A program made the position numbers and the translations under genes. Below the pieces are notes generated by a model that made no database searches, was not told where the DNA came from, and saw nothing but the letters and a program-made list of their open reading frames with translations. Below are positions 1 through 9,284 of a stretch of 64,000 nt of DNA, piece by piece. The stretch comes from Rhizobium sp. FKL33 (GTDB lineage Bacteria > Pseudomonadota > Alphaproteobacteria > Rhizobiales > Rhizobiaceae), in assembly GCF_005222915.1 (NCBI RefSeq), contig NZ_STFX01000008.1, forward strand, positions 62,001 to 126,000. The letters run 5' to 3'. Every line of letters begins with the position of its first letter. Position 1 is the first letter of the stretch.

Positions 1-720
1 GCCATCAACGCCGATCCCACCAGCTTCGTCGAAGCGCTCGCGGGCGTTGCCCCGACTGCGCCTGTCGGCTGGTCCGAACGCACCAAGGCCATGCGCGCCG
101 ACTACCTCGCCTGGTCGACGCCGCCGATGGAAGGCCCCGGCGAGGTCGCCATGGGGCCGATCATGTCCTGGCTCGAGGACAATCTGCCGAAAACGGCCAT
201 CATGACCAACGGCGCCGGCAACTACGCCACCTGGCTGCACCGCTTCCACCGCTTCCAGGCCTTTGCGACGCAGGCGGCGCCGGCCTCGGGCTCGATGGGC
301 TATGGGCTGCCCGCCGCCGTGGCCGCCAAGGCCGCCTTCCCCGAGCGCGAAGTCGTCTGCTTCGCCGGCGACGGCTGCTTCATGATGCATGGCCAGGAAT
401 TCGCCACCGCCGTGCGCTACAATCTCCCCATCATCGTGGTGCTGGTGAACAACGGCATCTATGGCACGATCCGCATGCATCAGGAGCGGGAATATCCCGG
501 CCGCGTCTCGGCCACCGGCCTCACCAATCCGGATTTCGCCGACTATGCCCGCGCCTTCGGCGGGCATGGCGAGAAGGTCACGAAGACGTCGGACTTCGCC
601 GCCGCCTATCTCAGGGCGCGCGAGAGCGGCAAGCCGGCGATCATCGAAGTGATTCTCGATCCGGAAGCCATCACGCCGACGCGCACGCTAACCCAGATCC
701 GCGAAGCCGCCAGAGGCTGA
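1..720 (+). CDS. Thiamine-diphosphate-dependent enzyme, acetolactate synthase-like, C-terminal part
   Basis: The reading frame is open from base 1, so the gene begins before the window; about 239 residues of the C-terminal half are seen. The ThDP/Mg-binding motif is clear: GDGCFMMHGQEF followed about 20 residues later by VNNGIYG, the GDG-x(n)-NN signature of the acetolactate synthase/benzoylformate decarboxylase superfamily. The stretch SGSMGYGLPAAVAAK just before it is also typical. Substrate cannot be told because the FAD- and substrate-binding domains lie outside. Family members make acetolactate for branched-chain amino acids or decarboxylate 2-oxo acids. A GC-rich inverted repeat directly after the stop separates it from the convergent pentapeptide gene. 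Confidence 0.85.
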   Translation, partial: AINADPTSFVEALAGVAPTAPVGWSERTKAMRADYLAWSTPPMEGPGEVAMGPIMSWLEDNLPKTAIMTNGAGNYATWLHRFHRFQAFATQAAPASGSMGYGLPAAVAAKAAFPEREVVCFAGDGCFMMHGQEFATAVRYNLPIIVVLVNNGIYGTIRMHQEREYPGRVSATGLTNPDFADYARAFGGHGEKVTKTSDFAAAYLRARESGKPAIIEVILDPEAITPTRTLTQIREAARG

Positions 721-738
721 TCAACCCAGACAATACTG

Positions 739-767
739 TGCGCCGCGCTTTCGCCGCGCGGCGCGCA
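739..767. terminator. GC-rich hairpin between convergent genes
   Basis: Left arm at 739-748 pairs with 756-767 with a 2-nt bulge around a short loop. It lies in the 50-bp gap between two convergent genes, so it could stop transcription from both sides, although there is no long T-run. Confidence 0.45.
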
Positions 768-770
768 GTC

Positions 771-1475
771 TCAATCGTCGCCGAACTTGCAGGGCCAACC
801 CTTCGAGGGTTTCAGCCCCTGCGGCAGCTTGGTGTCCTTGTCGCCGCAGGCCATGTCGATCTGCCACTGGTTGAGGCCGGTGGCGGTGGAGAGATCGACG
901 CCTTCGATGCGGGTAAGGAAGAAGAAGGCGCGGTCGAAATCCGCCCCTTTGGCAAACTTGGCGCCGCGAAAATCGGCGCGGGCGAGATTGGCGAGCGCGA
1001 AGCGGCTGCCGCTGACATCGGCCTTGTCGAATTGCGACCGGCCCATATCCGCCTTGGTGAAATCCACATCGGTCAGCACCGCAGCATGGAAGTTCGACCG
1101 CTGCAATTCGCCGCTGCGAAAAATCGCGCCCGGCGCGTTGATCTCGCTGAAATCGGTGCGATAGGCCTCGACGCGCGAAAAGCGCGTCCCCGACGCTTGG
1201 GAGCCCGCGAGATTGGCGCGCACCAGTGTGGCTTTTTCGAAAATCGCCGAGACGAGATCGGAGCCGCCGAGATCGGTGCCGGAGAAATCGACATTGGTGA
1301 GATTGGCGCCGCGCAGCTCGCCGCCCGGCAGCATCAGGTTGCGTTTATTGCAATCGCGCCAGTCGATGCCGGCGCGCGGGGAATCATGGCAATCGTCGGC
1401 GGCCATGGTCGCGCCGCTCATGCAGGACGTTGCGATGGCGATCACGCTGGTGACGACAAGATGTTTGATGCGCAT
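771..1475 (-). CDS. Secreted pentapeptide-repeat protein
   Basis: A 234-residue protein. Residues 1-25 form a signal peptide (basic MRIKH start, hydrophobic core, A-x-A cleavage region ending TMAA). Residues about 50-190 carry A(N/D)(L/F)xx pentapeptide repeats such as LRGANLTNVDFSGTDLGGSD and LANLARADFRGAKF, which in known members fold into a right-handed quadrilateral beta-helix. The short C-terminal part has two cysteines and no recognised motif. Periplasmic location is inferred from the signal peptide. Function is unknown; the DNA-gyrase-protecting Qnr proteins share the fold but are cytoplasmic, so that role is unlikely here. Confidence 0.85.
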   Translation of the reverse strand: MRIKHLVVTSVIAIATSCMSGATMAADDCHDSPRAGIDWRDCNKRNLMLPGGELRGANLTNVDFSGTDLGGSDLVSAIFEKATLVRANLAGSQASGTRFSRVEAYRTDFSEINAPGAIFRSGELQRSNFHAAVLTDVDFTKADMGRSQFDKADVSGSRFALANLARADFRGAKFAKGADFDRAFFFLTRIEGVDLSTATGLNQWQIDMACGDKDTKLPQGLKPSKGWPCKFGDD

Positions 1476-1596
1476 GATCGGCTCCGACGGTTGACGGGGT
1501 CGCGCCTTCTTACAAGACGAAGCACGCGGCGCTCATTCTAGGGGTCTGCGCCGAGAAGGGAAAGGGTCTCGGATCACGCCGACACTCAAACGACGA

Positions 1597-1616
1597 AGGC
1601 CGGCTTGCGCCGGCCT
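1597..1616 (-). terminator. Rho-independent terminator of the downstream-reading chemoreceptor gene
   Basis: Perfect 8-bp stem (1597-1604 with 1609-1616), 4-nt loop, followed on the minus strand by a T-containing stretch. It lies 28 bp after the stop of the minus-strand receptor gene. Confidence 0.7.
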
Positions 1617-1643
1617 CCGGATGGGTGTTCGGGAGGCCTCTCC

Positions 1644-3545
1644 TCAGGCCGCGTAGCGACGCTGCCCGCCCGACTTTTCTTCCAGTTGGAAGCGGCTGAT
1701 GAGTTGCACCAGACGGTCGGCTTCGCTTGCCAGCTTCATCGTGGCGGCGGAGGTTTCCTCCACCATCGCGGCGTTCTGCTGGGTCACGTTGTCGATCTGG
1801 TTCACGGCCTGATTGATCTCGTGCAGGCTGGTCGCCTGTTCGCTGGCCGAATGCGCGATCGAGTGGATGTGGCTGTTGATCGAATAGACGCGCTGCTCGA
1901 TTTCGGACAGGGCCGAACCGGTGGCCTGAACCAGCTGCACGCCGGTCTGCACTTCGCCGCCGGACTTTGTGATCAGCGCCTTGATGTCCTTTGCGGCGTT
2001 GGCCGAACGCTGGGCGAGCTCGCGCACTTCCTGGGCGACGACGGCGAAACCCTTGCCGGCTTCCCCGGCGCGCGCGGCTTCGACGCCGGCGTTCAGCGCC
2101 AGCAGATTGGTCTGGAAGGCGATCTCGTCGATCACGTTGATGATCTGGCTGATCTCCTGCGAGGCCTGCTCGATGCGGCCCATGGCGTCGATCGCCTGGC
2201 CGACGACCTGGCCGGCGCGGGCGGCGTTGTCCTTCGCCTGGGTCACCATGCTGGCGGCTTCCTGGGCCTTGTCGGTGGCGGTGCGGACGACGCCGGTGAT
2301 TTCCTTGAGCGCGGTGGAGGTTTCCTGCAGAGCGGCGGCCTGCTGCTCGGTGCGGCGCGACAGGTCGTTGGTCGAAGAACCGAGCTCGTTGATGTTGCCG
2401 TTGATCGAGTCGGAGGTCGCGAGCACTTCGCGGATGGTGCGCTTGAGGCTGTCCATCGTGCCGTTGACGTTGCCCTGCAGTTCGGCGAAGGCGCCGTTGT
2501 ACTGGCCGTTCATCGAGCGGGTGAGTACGCCCTCGGCGAGGTTGGCCATCACGGCGCGCATTTCGGTGATGCCGGCGTCGACGCTGGCGAGCAGGTTGTC
2601 GATGTTGTTGGCGACCGCGTTCAGGTTGGCGTCGCCGAAATCCTTGTCGATGCGGCGGCTGTAGTCGCCGGCAGCGGCAGCGGCCACGACTTCCGACATG
2701 CGGGCCTGCAGGTCATCGTTGCGGGCGCGGCGGGCGGCTTCGAGGCTGTTGAGCTGGACGACGGCGCGGCCGTTGTCCTTGAACACGCCGACGGCGCCGG
2801 CCATTTCGCCGATCTCGTCCTTATGGTCGAGATAGGGAACCGCGATGTCGAAATTGTTGGCGGCGACGGCGCGGATCGTATCGGTGATGCGCTTGATCGG
2901 CGCGCTGAGATGGAAGCGGGCGATGTAGAAGCCGAGGCCGGCGCCGGCGAAGATGCCGAGAGCGGCAGTGACCATCACCACAGTGAAGATCCAGGACTTG
3001 AAGCTGGCGATCGACGCGTCGATTTCGGTCAGCGCGGCCTGATCGGTTTCGACGATAGCGTCGATCTGTTTCTGGAAAGCCTTGCGGTTTTCGCGGTTGG
3101 CTTCGTTATTGCCCTGGGCGTCGGCGTCCTTGGGGTTAACCTGCGTGCCGAGACGCGCGGTTTCGGCGCGGAATTGGCGGAATTCGACGGATTTGGCGGT
3201 CATCGCATCGAATTGAGCCTTTTGTTCCGCCGGAACCAACGGAGCCCACCTGGACAGCACGTTATCCATCTCGGCCAGGTTTTCCATCAGGCCATCGGCG
3301 AACTTCTTGGCCTTTTCGGTGGAGGCTGCATGATAGATGCCGCGCGCTTCCATCACCACGGCGGTGACATAGCGGTTCAGGCGCTCGCCGTAATAGGCGC
3401 GCTCGGAAACGTTTTGGTATTCGCGCAGCTTCTCGTCATATTTGGAGATCGCAAACAGCGATACGCAGCCAATCACCAGCGAAGCGGCGCACATCACGCC
3501 GACCAGACTGTAGATTTTTCCGGAAATTCTCACAATGCACCCCAT
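1644..3545 (-). CDS. Methyl-accepting chemotaxis protein (stand-alone)
   Basis: About 633 residues. A transmembrane helix lies near residues 13-33 and a second near 285-310, enclosing a periplasmic helical sensor. HAMP follows ([20 protein letters not shown]), then a second HAMP-like region, then the cytoplasmic signalling hairpin with the highly conserved tip around [20 protein letters not shown] and [16 protein letters not shown]. It should feed a CheA/CheW complex. It differs from the four tandem receptors at 35-43 kb in its sensor, in hairpin sequence and in lacking their conserved C-terminal tail; it ends GGQRRYAA. The start is uncertain: ATG at 3545 and TTG at 3548 are possible, while GTG at 3533 would give [10 protein letters not shown], closest to the N-terminus usual for this family. 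Confidence 0.93.
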   Translation of the reverse strand: MGCIVRISGKIYSLVGVMCAASLVIGCVSLFAISKYDEKLREYQNVSERAYYGERLNRYVTAVVMEARGIYHAASTEKAKKFADGLMENLAEMDNVLSRWAPLVPAEQKAQFDAMTAKSVEFRQFRAETARLGTQVNPKDADAQGNNEANRENRKAFQKQIDAIVETDQAALTEIDASIASFKSWIFTVVMVTAALGIFAGAGLGFYIARFHLSAPIKRITDTIRAVAANNFDIAVPYLDHKDEIGEMAGAVGVFKDNGRAVVQLNSLEAARRARNDDLQARMSEVVAAAAAGDYSRRIDKDFGDANLNAVANNIDNLLASVDAGITEMRAVMANLAEGVLTRSMNGQYNGAFAELQGNVNGTMDSLKRTIREVLATSDSINGNINELGSSTNDLSRRTEQQAAALQETSTALKEITGVVRTATDKAQEAASMVTQAKDNAARAGQVVGQAIDAMGRIEQASQEISQIINVIDEIAFQTNLLALNAGVEAARAGEAGKGFAVVAQEVRELAQRSANAAKDIKALITKSGGEVQTGVQLVQATGSALSEIEQRVYSINSHIHSIAHSASEQATSLHEINQAVNQIDNVTQQNAAMVEETSAATMKLASEADRLVQLISRFQLEEKSGGQRRYAA

Positions 3546-3617
3546 CAACGCCGAGCGGAGCCCTTCTCCGCCGATATTACGTTAATTGGATCACGCCGCA
3601 CTTAAATAAGCGTTAAA

Positions 3618-3642
3618 CGAAAAACCCCTGAAAATCAGGGGT
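3618..3642 (-). terminator. Rho-independent terminator
   Basis: Perfect 8-bp stem (3624-3631 with 3635-3642) with a 3-nt loop, followed on the minus strand by five T residues. It ends the minus-strand gene at 3761-4093 and insulates it from the chemoreceptor downstream. Confidence 0.8.
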
Positions 3643-3760
3643 AAATCCCGAAAACAACCGGGGGATGGCGCTATTTCGAGTAAAGCCAGCCCATAATATT
3701 TTAATCAATATCGATCAAACCGCCAGCCATCGAAGAGGGAAACACTGGCGTCTTCAAGCT

Positions 3761-4093
3761 TCAGCGCAGATGCAAGGTCTGCTGATAAATCACTGTCGAG
3801 CGGTTTCCAGAGCGGCAATAGCCCAGCATCGGCTTCGGAAGCTCGTCCAGCGCGTCAACCATCGCGCGCACGGCGTCGGCGGGAATCTGTCCCACGACAG
3901 GAATATGGGCAGTCTCGAGGCCGAGTTCGGCCGCCTTGGCGGCAATCTCGTCGAACGACGGCTGGCCCGGATCCTCATCGTCGGGGCGATGGCAGACGAT
4001 CGACTTGTAGCCCATATCCTTGAGGGTCTGGACATCTTCAAGCGAGATCTGTGGCGAAACGGAGTATTCCTCGGTCAACTGGCGAATCTGCAT
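3761..4093 (-). CDS. TIGR01244-type sulfurtransferase/phosphatase-like protein (Blh N-terminal domain family)
   Basis: A 110-residue single-domain protein. The sequence runs MQIRQLTEEYSVSPQI, then GYKSIVCHRPDDE, then an active-site loop YCRSGNRS close to the C-terminus. This is the cysteine-containing loop of the DUF442/TIGR01244 family, related to dual-specificity phosphatases and rhodaneses; in Agrobacterium and Xylella the same domain is fused to the metallo-hydrolase Blh that handles sulfide. Here it stands alone with no persulfide dioxygenase next to it. It lies 77 bp after the mutarotase-like gene on the same strand and is followed by a good terminator. Confidence 0.8.
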   Translation of the reverse strand: MQIRQLTEEYSVSPQISLEDVQTLKDMGYKSIVCHRPDDEDPGQPSFDEIAAKAAELGLETAHIPVVGQIPADAVRAMVDALDELPKPMLGYCRSGNRSTVIYQQTLHLR

Positions 4094-4170
4094 AGTCTGT
4101 CCTTTCTTGAAGTCTCTCGTCTGTCCCTACTGCATCAACGGCGGCGGGAAAACAGCTTTCCTTCGCGCGT

Positions 4171-5001
4171 TCACACGAACCGGAAGCCGAGCCGGAAATG
4201 CCGGGCGTCGCCGGGCTGAAGCACAGGCATCAGGCCGCTTTCCTCGAGCTTGTCGCGCTTCATCAGCGGATGGCTGGCGGGCTCTATGCCGATGACGTTG
4301 CAATGGCCAGCCTCGTTGCGCCACATCTGCAAATGCGGCATGGCTTCGGCGTCGAACCAGACATCAAGCCGGCCGTCCGCTGCGCCTGGAATGGGACCAA
4401 GTGACACATACGCCTTTCCTTCGCCCTCCGCAGTCGCCGGCGAGCAGATCACCGCCCCCTCGCCATCACCAAAACGCCAGCCGATCCGCCCGCCGGGAAA
4501 AGACGCGCCGGAAAAGCCGGTCGCGTCGTCAAACAGCCGGGCGCCGACATTCATGTGATACATCATCATCGGCGGAAACGGCGTAGCGCCGACATTCTGC
4601 ACCGTGTCCTCGAGTGTGAAGCCGCCGGACGCGGCGTCGAAATGCCAGAGACGGAGAATCTCGGCTTTACCGCCATCGGCGAGCGTCACTTTGATTCGCG
4701 CCTCGACCGACTGGCCCGCTTCGCTGACGCTCCTGCCGGTGATGACGGCGCCGTTGCCGCTCATCGAGCCATGCAGGGGAAAAATCGCCTCATCACCCCT
4801 ATCCACGGGTTCGGGGTGGCGGATATGGTCGGGTCCGCAGGTGAACAGGAAGCCATGCACCGCCCGCAAAATGCGGGGATCGCCGTCATCCGGCACCGCG
4901 CCGCCGGGGGCGAGATCGACGCCGTCGGCCCTCGCCGTGAGCACATCGAGCGCCGATTGTTCGTCGAGCTCCAGTTCGAACCGCGCGTCTCCCAGTTTCA
5001 T
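4171..5001 (-). CDS. Aldose 1-epimerase-like protein (DUF4432/galactose mutarotase-like)
   Basis: A 276-residue cytoplasmic beta-rich protein. Motifs resembling the galactose-mutarotase-like fold are visible: GFLFTCGPDHIRHPEP and IFPLHGSMSGNGA in the first half, MMMYHMNVGARLFDD in the middle and VIGIEPASHPLMKRDKLEESG near the C-terminus. The family acts on free sugars or sugar derivatives; the real substrate is unknown. No sugar transporter or catabolic gene is adjacent, so context does not help. The ATG at 5001 is the natural start, and the upstream 174 bp holds the divergent promoter region shared with the L,D-transpeptidase gene. Confidence 0.65.
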   Translation of the reverse strand: MKLGDARFELELDEQSALDVLTARADGVDLAPGGAVPDDGDPRILRAVHGFLFTCGPDHIRHPEPVDRGDEAIFPLHGSMSGNGAVITGRSVSEAGQSVEARIKVTLADGGKAEILRLWHFDAASGGFTLEDTVQNVGATPFPPMMMYHMNVGARLFDDATGFSGASFPGGRIGWRFGDGEGAVICSPATAEGEGKAYVSLGPIPGAADGRLDVWFDAEAMPHLQMWRNEAGHCNVIGIEPASHPLMKRDKLEESGLMPVLQPGDARHFRLGFRFV

Positions 5002-5175
5002 TCCATGATCCTCATTTGCATCGTCACGCCTAATTTACATGAAACGGCTTGAACCAAAGGGTGAAATTCAGCATTTGTTCACTGCGTTTGTCGAAATTCC
5101 ACAATAGAGTCAAATTCGAGATGTTTGGCTCTCACAGCGCCGCCACGGCGGATGCGACGCCGGAACCTGAGGATC

Positions 5176-6552
5176 ATGTTAACAAGAACGCTTGCATTTT
5201 CTCTTTTGATGCTTCTTGCGGCCAGCCCCGCATCGGCCCAGAGCCTGAACGATCGCAATGTCATCCTCGTGACGCCCGAGGGAGACGTGCTCGACTACGT
5301 GCCCGACGCCGCCGACGTGATCGTTCGGACCAACAAGCGCGGCCAGCGCGTGCTGATCGATCACTACGGCAATCTCGTCGCTACGGAGATGCGCCCTGGC
5401 GATCTCGGCGGCCAGCGCCGCAGCCAGGACGGCCTGCCGGGGGTGGAGGACTATGCGCGCGCCGGCGGCAGCAACGAGGATCCCGGCTATTTCCCCGCCG
5501 CCCCCCAGAGCGACTATGACGGATCGACCGGATCCCTGCCGACCTATTCCGACAACAATGAGGGATATCAGGACCAGCCGCTGCCGAGCGACGGCATCGC
5601 CAACGACAATATGGGCGCCGGCGAGAATGACATGGCCTCGCTCGATCCCGATCCGCAGGCGACCGAAGAGCGCCAGCCCGATCCCGCAATCCAGCTCGAC
5701 GGCAAGAAGTCTCAATATGAGATCACCGCGCTGCAGGTATTCCTCGACCGCGAAGGCGCGTCGCCCGGTGTGATCGACGGAAAGATGGGCATGAACGTCT
5801 CCAAGGCCGTCGCCGCATACGACAAGATCACCGGCGAAACGCTCGACCCCAACAATATCGAAGATATCATGACCCGGCTCGGCTATTCCGGCGGCCTGCC
5901 GATCATGGATTACGAGATCACCGCAGCCGACGCCGCCGGCCCCTATGTCGCATCGATCCCGGAAGACTATGCCCACAAGGCCGCTCTGCCCGGCATGAAC
6001 TACACCTCGGTCACCGAGGCGCTTGCCGAACGGTTTCATATGGACGAAGCCTATCTCAAGGCGCTGAACCCGGGCGTGGACTTCACCATACCCGGAACCA
6101 TCGTCAAGGTCGTCAATCCTGGCCAACCGAAGAAGGGCGAGGTCGCGCGCATCGTCGCCGACAAGTTCCGCAAGCAGGTCTACGCCTATGACGCCGCGGG
6201 CCAGTTGCTGGCCGCCTACCCGGCCTCGATCGGCTCGAGCGACACGCCCTCGCCCTCGGGCGTGCACACCGTCGAACGCGTCGCGCTGAACCCGAATTAC
6301 ACCTACAATCCGAAGATCAATTTCCAGCAGGGCAACAACACCAAGGTTCTCACCATTCCGCCCGGCCCCAACGGTCCCGTCGGCACGGTGTGGATCGCGC
6401 TGTCCAAGCCTACGTACGGTATTCACGGCACGCCCGATCCCTCGCGCATCGGCCGCAGCCAGAGCCATGGCTGCATCCGCCTGACCAATTGGGACGCCAC
6501 TGAACTCGCGAAAATGGTTAAACCTGGAGTTACAGTCGAGTTCATCGACTGA
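5176..6552 (+). CDS. L,D-transpeptidase (YkuD family) with peptidoglycan-binding-like domain
   Basis: A 458-residue periplasmic cell-wall enzyme. The chosen ATG at 5176 follows a GAGG ribosome-binding site and starts a clear signal peptide (MLTRTLAFSLLMLLAASPAS). A low-complexity Asp/Asn/Pro-rich region (about residues 60-170) is followed by a helical peptidoglycan-binding-like domain (ITALQVFLDREG), a LysM-like segment around residue 280, and the YkuD catalytic domain with GIHGTPDPSRIGRSQSHGCI: the His and the SHGC(I/V)R cysteine motif are intact. Such enzymes make 3-3 cross-links or attach proteins to peptidoglycan. An upstream in-frame start at 5125 is rejected because it would bury the signal peptide. 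A terminator follows. Confidence 0.92.
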   Translation: MLTRTLAFSLLMLLAASPASAQSLNDRNVILVTPEGDVLDYVPDAADVIVRTNKRGQRVLIDHYGNLVATEMRPGDLGGQRRSQDGLPGVEDYARAGGSNEDPGYFPAAPQSDYDGSTGSLPTYSDNNEGYQDQPLPSDGIANDNMGAGENDMASLDPDPQATEERQPDPAIQLDGKKSQYEITALQVFLDREGASPGVIDGKMGMNVSKAVAAYDKITGETLDPNNIEDIMTRLGYSGGLPIMDYEITAADAAGPYVASIPEDYAHKAALPGMNYTSVTEALAERFHMDEAYLKALNPGVDFTIPGTIVKVVNPGQPKKGEVARIVADKFRKQVYAYDAAGQLLAAYPASIGSSDTPSPSGVHTVERVALNPNYTYNPKINFQQGNNTKVLTIPPGPNGPVGTVWIALSKPTYGIHGTPDPSRIGRSQSHGCIRLTNWDATELAKMVKPGVTVEFID

Positions 6553-6576
6553 GCTCATTGATTACCCTATTACATC

Positions 6577-6606
6577 AGGCCCGACGAATATGACGCCGGG
6601 CCTTTT
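6577..6606 (+). terminator. Rho-independent terminator after the L,D-transpeptidase gene
   Basis: Six-bp GC stem (6578-6583 with 6597-6602) followed by TTTT. Confidence 0.7.
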
Positions 6607-6805
6607 GCATTAACCACTTCTTTAGAGATTTTCCCGTTTTGGCGCATGTCCCATTCTGGGCCAATTGACTATTTTTTATCATTCGTTAATCTTTCTAAAA
6701 GGTTACAGCGGGGTGTTGAGAACCGCTGGAAAGACGGGATTTTGAGCACTCCCGCTCTGAACCGGATGCCTCGATAGTTCAGCGCGTATTGGCAAAGGTG
6801 GCGTT

Positions 6806-8182
6806 ATGTTCGAAAACATTCCCGGACAATTGAGAACAAGTCTTCCCGCAGTCGAGAAGTACAACCAGCCGACCAATCTTCTGGACCGCTGGTCCGAGTC
6901 CGGCGCCTGGTGGGAATGCCGCGTGCAGCATAAGCTCGACCCCTACCAGAAATACTCGACGAGCCGGGTCGGCAACTATATCGAAGGCGCGCACCGCGAC
7001 GGTTCGTCTTTCGCCGGTCATAACTTCGCTAGTCAGGATTACCTCTCTCTGGCCTCGCATCCGATGCTGATTCAGCGCGCCAAGGACGCGATCGACCAAT
7101 ATGGCCTGCATAGCGCCGGCTCCGCCGCGCTGATGGGCAACACTGCGCTGTCGGTCGAACTCGAACGCCGCCTCGCCGCCTTCACGGGCTATGAAGACGT
7201 CGTCGTCTTCCCGATCGGCTGGGCCGCCGGTTATGGCTCCGTCAAGACGCTGGTCAAGCCGACCGACCATGTCGTCATCGACATCCTCGCCCATGCCTGC
7301 CTGCAGGAAGCCGCCCGCGACGCCACCGAAAACGTCCATGTCCATTCGCATCTGAACGTCAAGGCGATCGAAAGCCGTCTGGCGCGCATCCGCCGCGAAG
7401 ACGAGGACTGCGGCATCCTGGTGGTGACCGAGACCCTGTTCTCCATGGACAGCGACGTCCCCAACATTCCGGAAATCCAGGAGGTCTGCCGCCGCCACAA
7501 CGCCACCCTGCTGGTCGATTGCGCCCATGACCTCGGCGCGCTCGGCGAGAACGGTCGCGGCAAACTCGAAGACTTCGGCATCGTCGGCGGCGTCGACATC
7601 CTCGTCGGCGCCTTTTCGAAGAGCTTCGGCTCGATGGGTGGCTTCGTCGCCTCCAACAGCCGCGGTCTTCGCTTCGGTCTTCGCGGCCAGTGCGGCCCCT
7701 CCACCTTCACCAACGCGATGTCGCCGATCCAGGCCGCCGTCGTGCTCGGCTCGCTCGACATCATCGAGGGCGAGGAAGGCCGCGAGCGCCGCGAACGCCT
7801 GATGCGCAACAGCCTGCGCCTGCGCGCCGGCCTCGAGGAAGAAGGCTTCGAAGTGCTGGGCAAGCCGAGCGCGGTGGTGCCGATGCTGATCGGCGACGTG
7901 CTGCTGGCGCGCCTGATGACCCGCTATGCGGTCGAAATGGGCGGCATCGTCAATCTCGTCGAACATCCGGCGGTCGCCAAGAACGCCTGCCGCTGGCGCC
8001 TGCAGGTGATGGCTGATCACACCGAGGAACAGATCGACGCCATGATCGAGATCGCCGTCAAGGCGCGCGACATGGCCGAAGCCCATGTCGAATGGCTTTC
8101 CGCCAACGACAATGACGAGAGCGAGCGCCGCCTCGTGGCCGCCAACGACGCGGTCTTCACGACTGCGGCCGCCGCCGAATAA
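6806..8182 (+). CDS. PLP-dependent alpha-oxoamine synthase-like aminotransferase
   Basis: A 458-residue fold-type I PLP enzyme of the AONS group (8-amino-7-oxononanoate synthase, 2-amino-3-ketobutyrate CoA ligase, 5-aminolevulinate synthase, serine palmitoyltransferase). Family residues are in place: the PLP-stacking His in DILAHACLQEAA, Asp and His in LLVDCAHDLGALGENGRG, and the Schiff-base Lys in GAFSKSFGSMGGF. The first 60 residues and the last 40, which end in an Ala-rich tail, extend beyond the usual 390-400 residue core. The acyl-CoA and amino-acid substrates cannot be told; no biotin, heme or lipid gene lies adjacent. It is monocistronic, with a 253-bp upstream gap. Confidence 0.85.
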   Translation: MFENIPGQLRTSLPAVEKYNQPTNLLDRWSESGAWWECRVQHKLDPYQKYSTSRVGNYIEGAHRDGSSFAGHNFASQDYLSLASHPMLIQRAKDAIDQYGLHSAGSAALMGNTALSVELERRLAAFTGYEDVVVFPIGWAAGYGSVKTLVKPTDHVVIDILAHACLQEAARDATENVHVHSHLNVKAIESRLARIRREDEDCGILVVTETLFSMDSDVPNIPEIQEVCRRHNATLLVDCAHDLGALGENGRGKLEDFGIVGGVDILVGAFSKSFGSMGGFVASNSRGLRFGLRGQCGPSTFTNAMSPIQAAVVLGSLDIIEGEEGRERRERLMRNSLRLRAGLEEEGFEVLGKPSAVVPMLIGDVLLARLMTRYAVEMGGIVNLVEHPAVAKNACRWRLQVMADHTEEQIDAMIEIAVKARDMAEAHVEWLSANDNDESERRLVAANDAVFTTAAAAE

Positions 8183-8359
8183 CGTACGCGCTCTCGAAAG
8201 GGGCGCATCCTGCGCTCCTTTCGCCAATCAGCAAAGCCGACAAGGCTCCGGCTACGCCGCCCCTCACCGCAACAATCCGACAGATCTACCTGCTGAAACG
8301 CATCCGCGCCGGCAATCGCCAATTTGCGCGTGAAATTTACTGGTGCAGGAACGCCTGCT

Positions 8360-8372
8360 TCACGTTACGTGA
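8360..8372. promoter_or_regulatory. 13-bp perfect inverted repeat upstream of the LuxR gene
   Basis: TCACGT-T-ACGTGA, directly followed by the 8-bp palindrome GAGGCCTC. It sits 16 bp upstream of a putative -35 box, a place where an activator could bind. Its link to the LuxR-type protein is inference. Confidence 0.4.
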
Positions 8373-8388
8373 GGCCTCATCTCGAAAC

Positions 8389-8416
8389 TTGGAATGAATT
8401 TCTAGGACTATATACT
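8389..8416 (+). promoter_or_regulatory. Putative sigma-70 promoter of the LuxR gene
   Basis: TTGGAA, 16-nt spacer, TATACT, in an A/T-rich patch about 60 bp before the ATG at 8478. Confidence 0.35.
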
Positions 8417-8477
8417 GTATTTTTACCCCTAAATTTTACTGGACTCTGTTTTCGCCACAAATGAATACTAGCGTCTC

Positions 8478-9230
8478 ATGAACCAACGCGACAAGAATAA
8501 CGGACCACTGGACGTGACAAGAACCGAGGACGCAACGCATGCGATTTTCGAAATCTACAGCAAGGCCAGTTATTCGGACTGTATTGAAGTATTTTCAAAT
8601 TTCATCTCTGCCTTTGGGGTCAAGAATTTCACCATTCTCGAGACGGATCTCGGCTGTCGTCAACGCGATGTCATGTTGGCCCATGCCTGGGACGACCGCT
8701 GGCGGAGCTTCTGCCTGCAGTCCGGCCACCTCCATCACGACCCCCTCCTGACAATGATCGAGCGCGACCATGGCGCGTTCACGCTGACCGAGCGAATGGA
8801 AAGGAACCGGCCCTGCACGGATGCCGGCCACATCCTACGGCGCTTCGGCGCCTTTGGCTGGCATGATGCGCTGTGCGTGCCCATCCATCGCGGCGGGCTG
8901 CGCTATGGCGTGGCGAACTTGGTCTCCACACATCGGATAGCGCCTGTCGAGAAGGCGCAACTGACCGCAGCTGCTTTCGCCTTCCATCAACGACTTCGCT
9001 GTCTTGCGCCCAAGGAGGGGTTCCGCACGCCGCCAGCCGGCCTCGGCTCAGAAGAAATCGCCTGCCTCAGGCTGCTCGCCACCGGCCTGTCCGACGTCAA
9101 GACCGGCGAAATGCTCGGCCTCGGCGGCGGCGCCGTTCATGCGCTGATCGAAAGCGCCAAGCAGAAGCTCGCCGCGCAGAACCGCGCAGAATTGGTGAGC
9201 CTCGCCCATTCGCTGGCGATCATCGCCTGA
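8478..9230 (+). CDS. LuxR-family transcriptional regulator with autoinducer-binding-like domain (LuxR solo)
   Basis: A 250-residue cytoplasmic regulator. The N-terminal half resembles the autoinducer-binding domain (IYSKASYSDCIEVFSNFISA near residue 30; SGHLHHDPLL, where the conserved Asp-Pro of LuxR proteins lies). The C-terminal 65 residues resemble a GerE/LuxR helix-turn-helix (GSEEIACLRLLATGLSDVKT, then KQKLAAQNRAELV), but the recognition helix reads GGGAVHALIESAK and departs from the usual TVKxHxxxxxxKL consensus. No luxI-type synthase is near, so it may answer signals made elsewhere or by other cells. A bidirectional terminator follows. Confidence 0.8.
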   Translation: MNQRDKNNGPLDVTRTEDATHAIFEIYSKASYSDCIEVFSNFISAFGVKNFTILETDLGCRQRDVMLAHAWDDRWRSFCLQSGHLHHDPLLTMIERDHGAFTLTERMERNRPCTDAGHILRRFGAFGWHDALCVPIHRGGLRYGVANLVSTHRIAPVEKAQLTAAAFAFHQRLRCLAPKEGFRTPPAGLGSEEIACLRLLATGLSDVKTGEMLGLGGGAVHALIESAKQKLAAQNRAELVSLAHSLAIIA

Positions 9231-9237
9231 ACGAAAA

Positions 9238-9259
9238 AGCCCGGCGCGGCGGCCGGGCT
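9238..9259. terminator. Bidirectional terminator between the LuxR and alcohol dehydrogenase genes
   Basis: Perfect 8-bp stem (9238-9245 with 9252-9259). On the minus strand it is followed by TTTTT, so it mainly serves the alcohol dehydrogenase operon; it lies between convergent genes. Confidence 0.75.
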
Positions 9260-9284
9260 CTCTCTACTTGTCAGAACGTTGCGA

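Noticed and set aside
1605-3605. A 666-codon plus-strand frame over the first chemoreceptor gene
   Set aside because: A shadow of the receptor: low-complexity Gly/Asp/His composition, no ribosome-binding site, and it crosses the terminator at 1597-1616.
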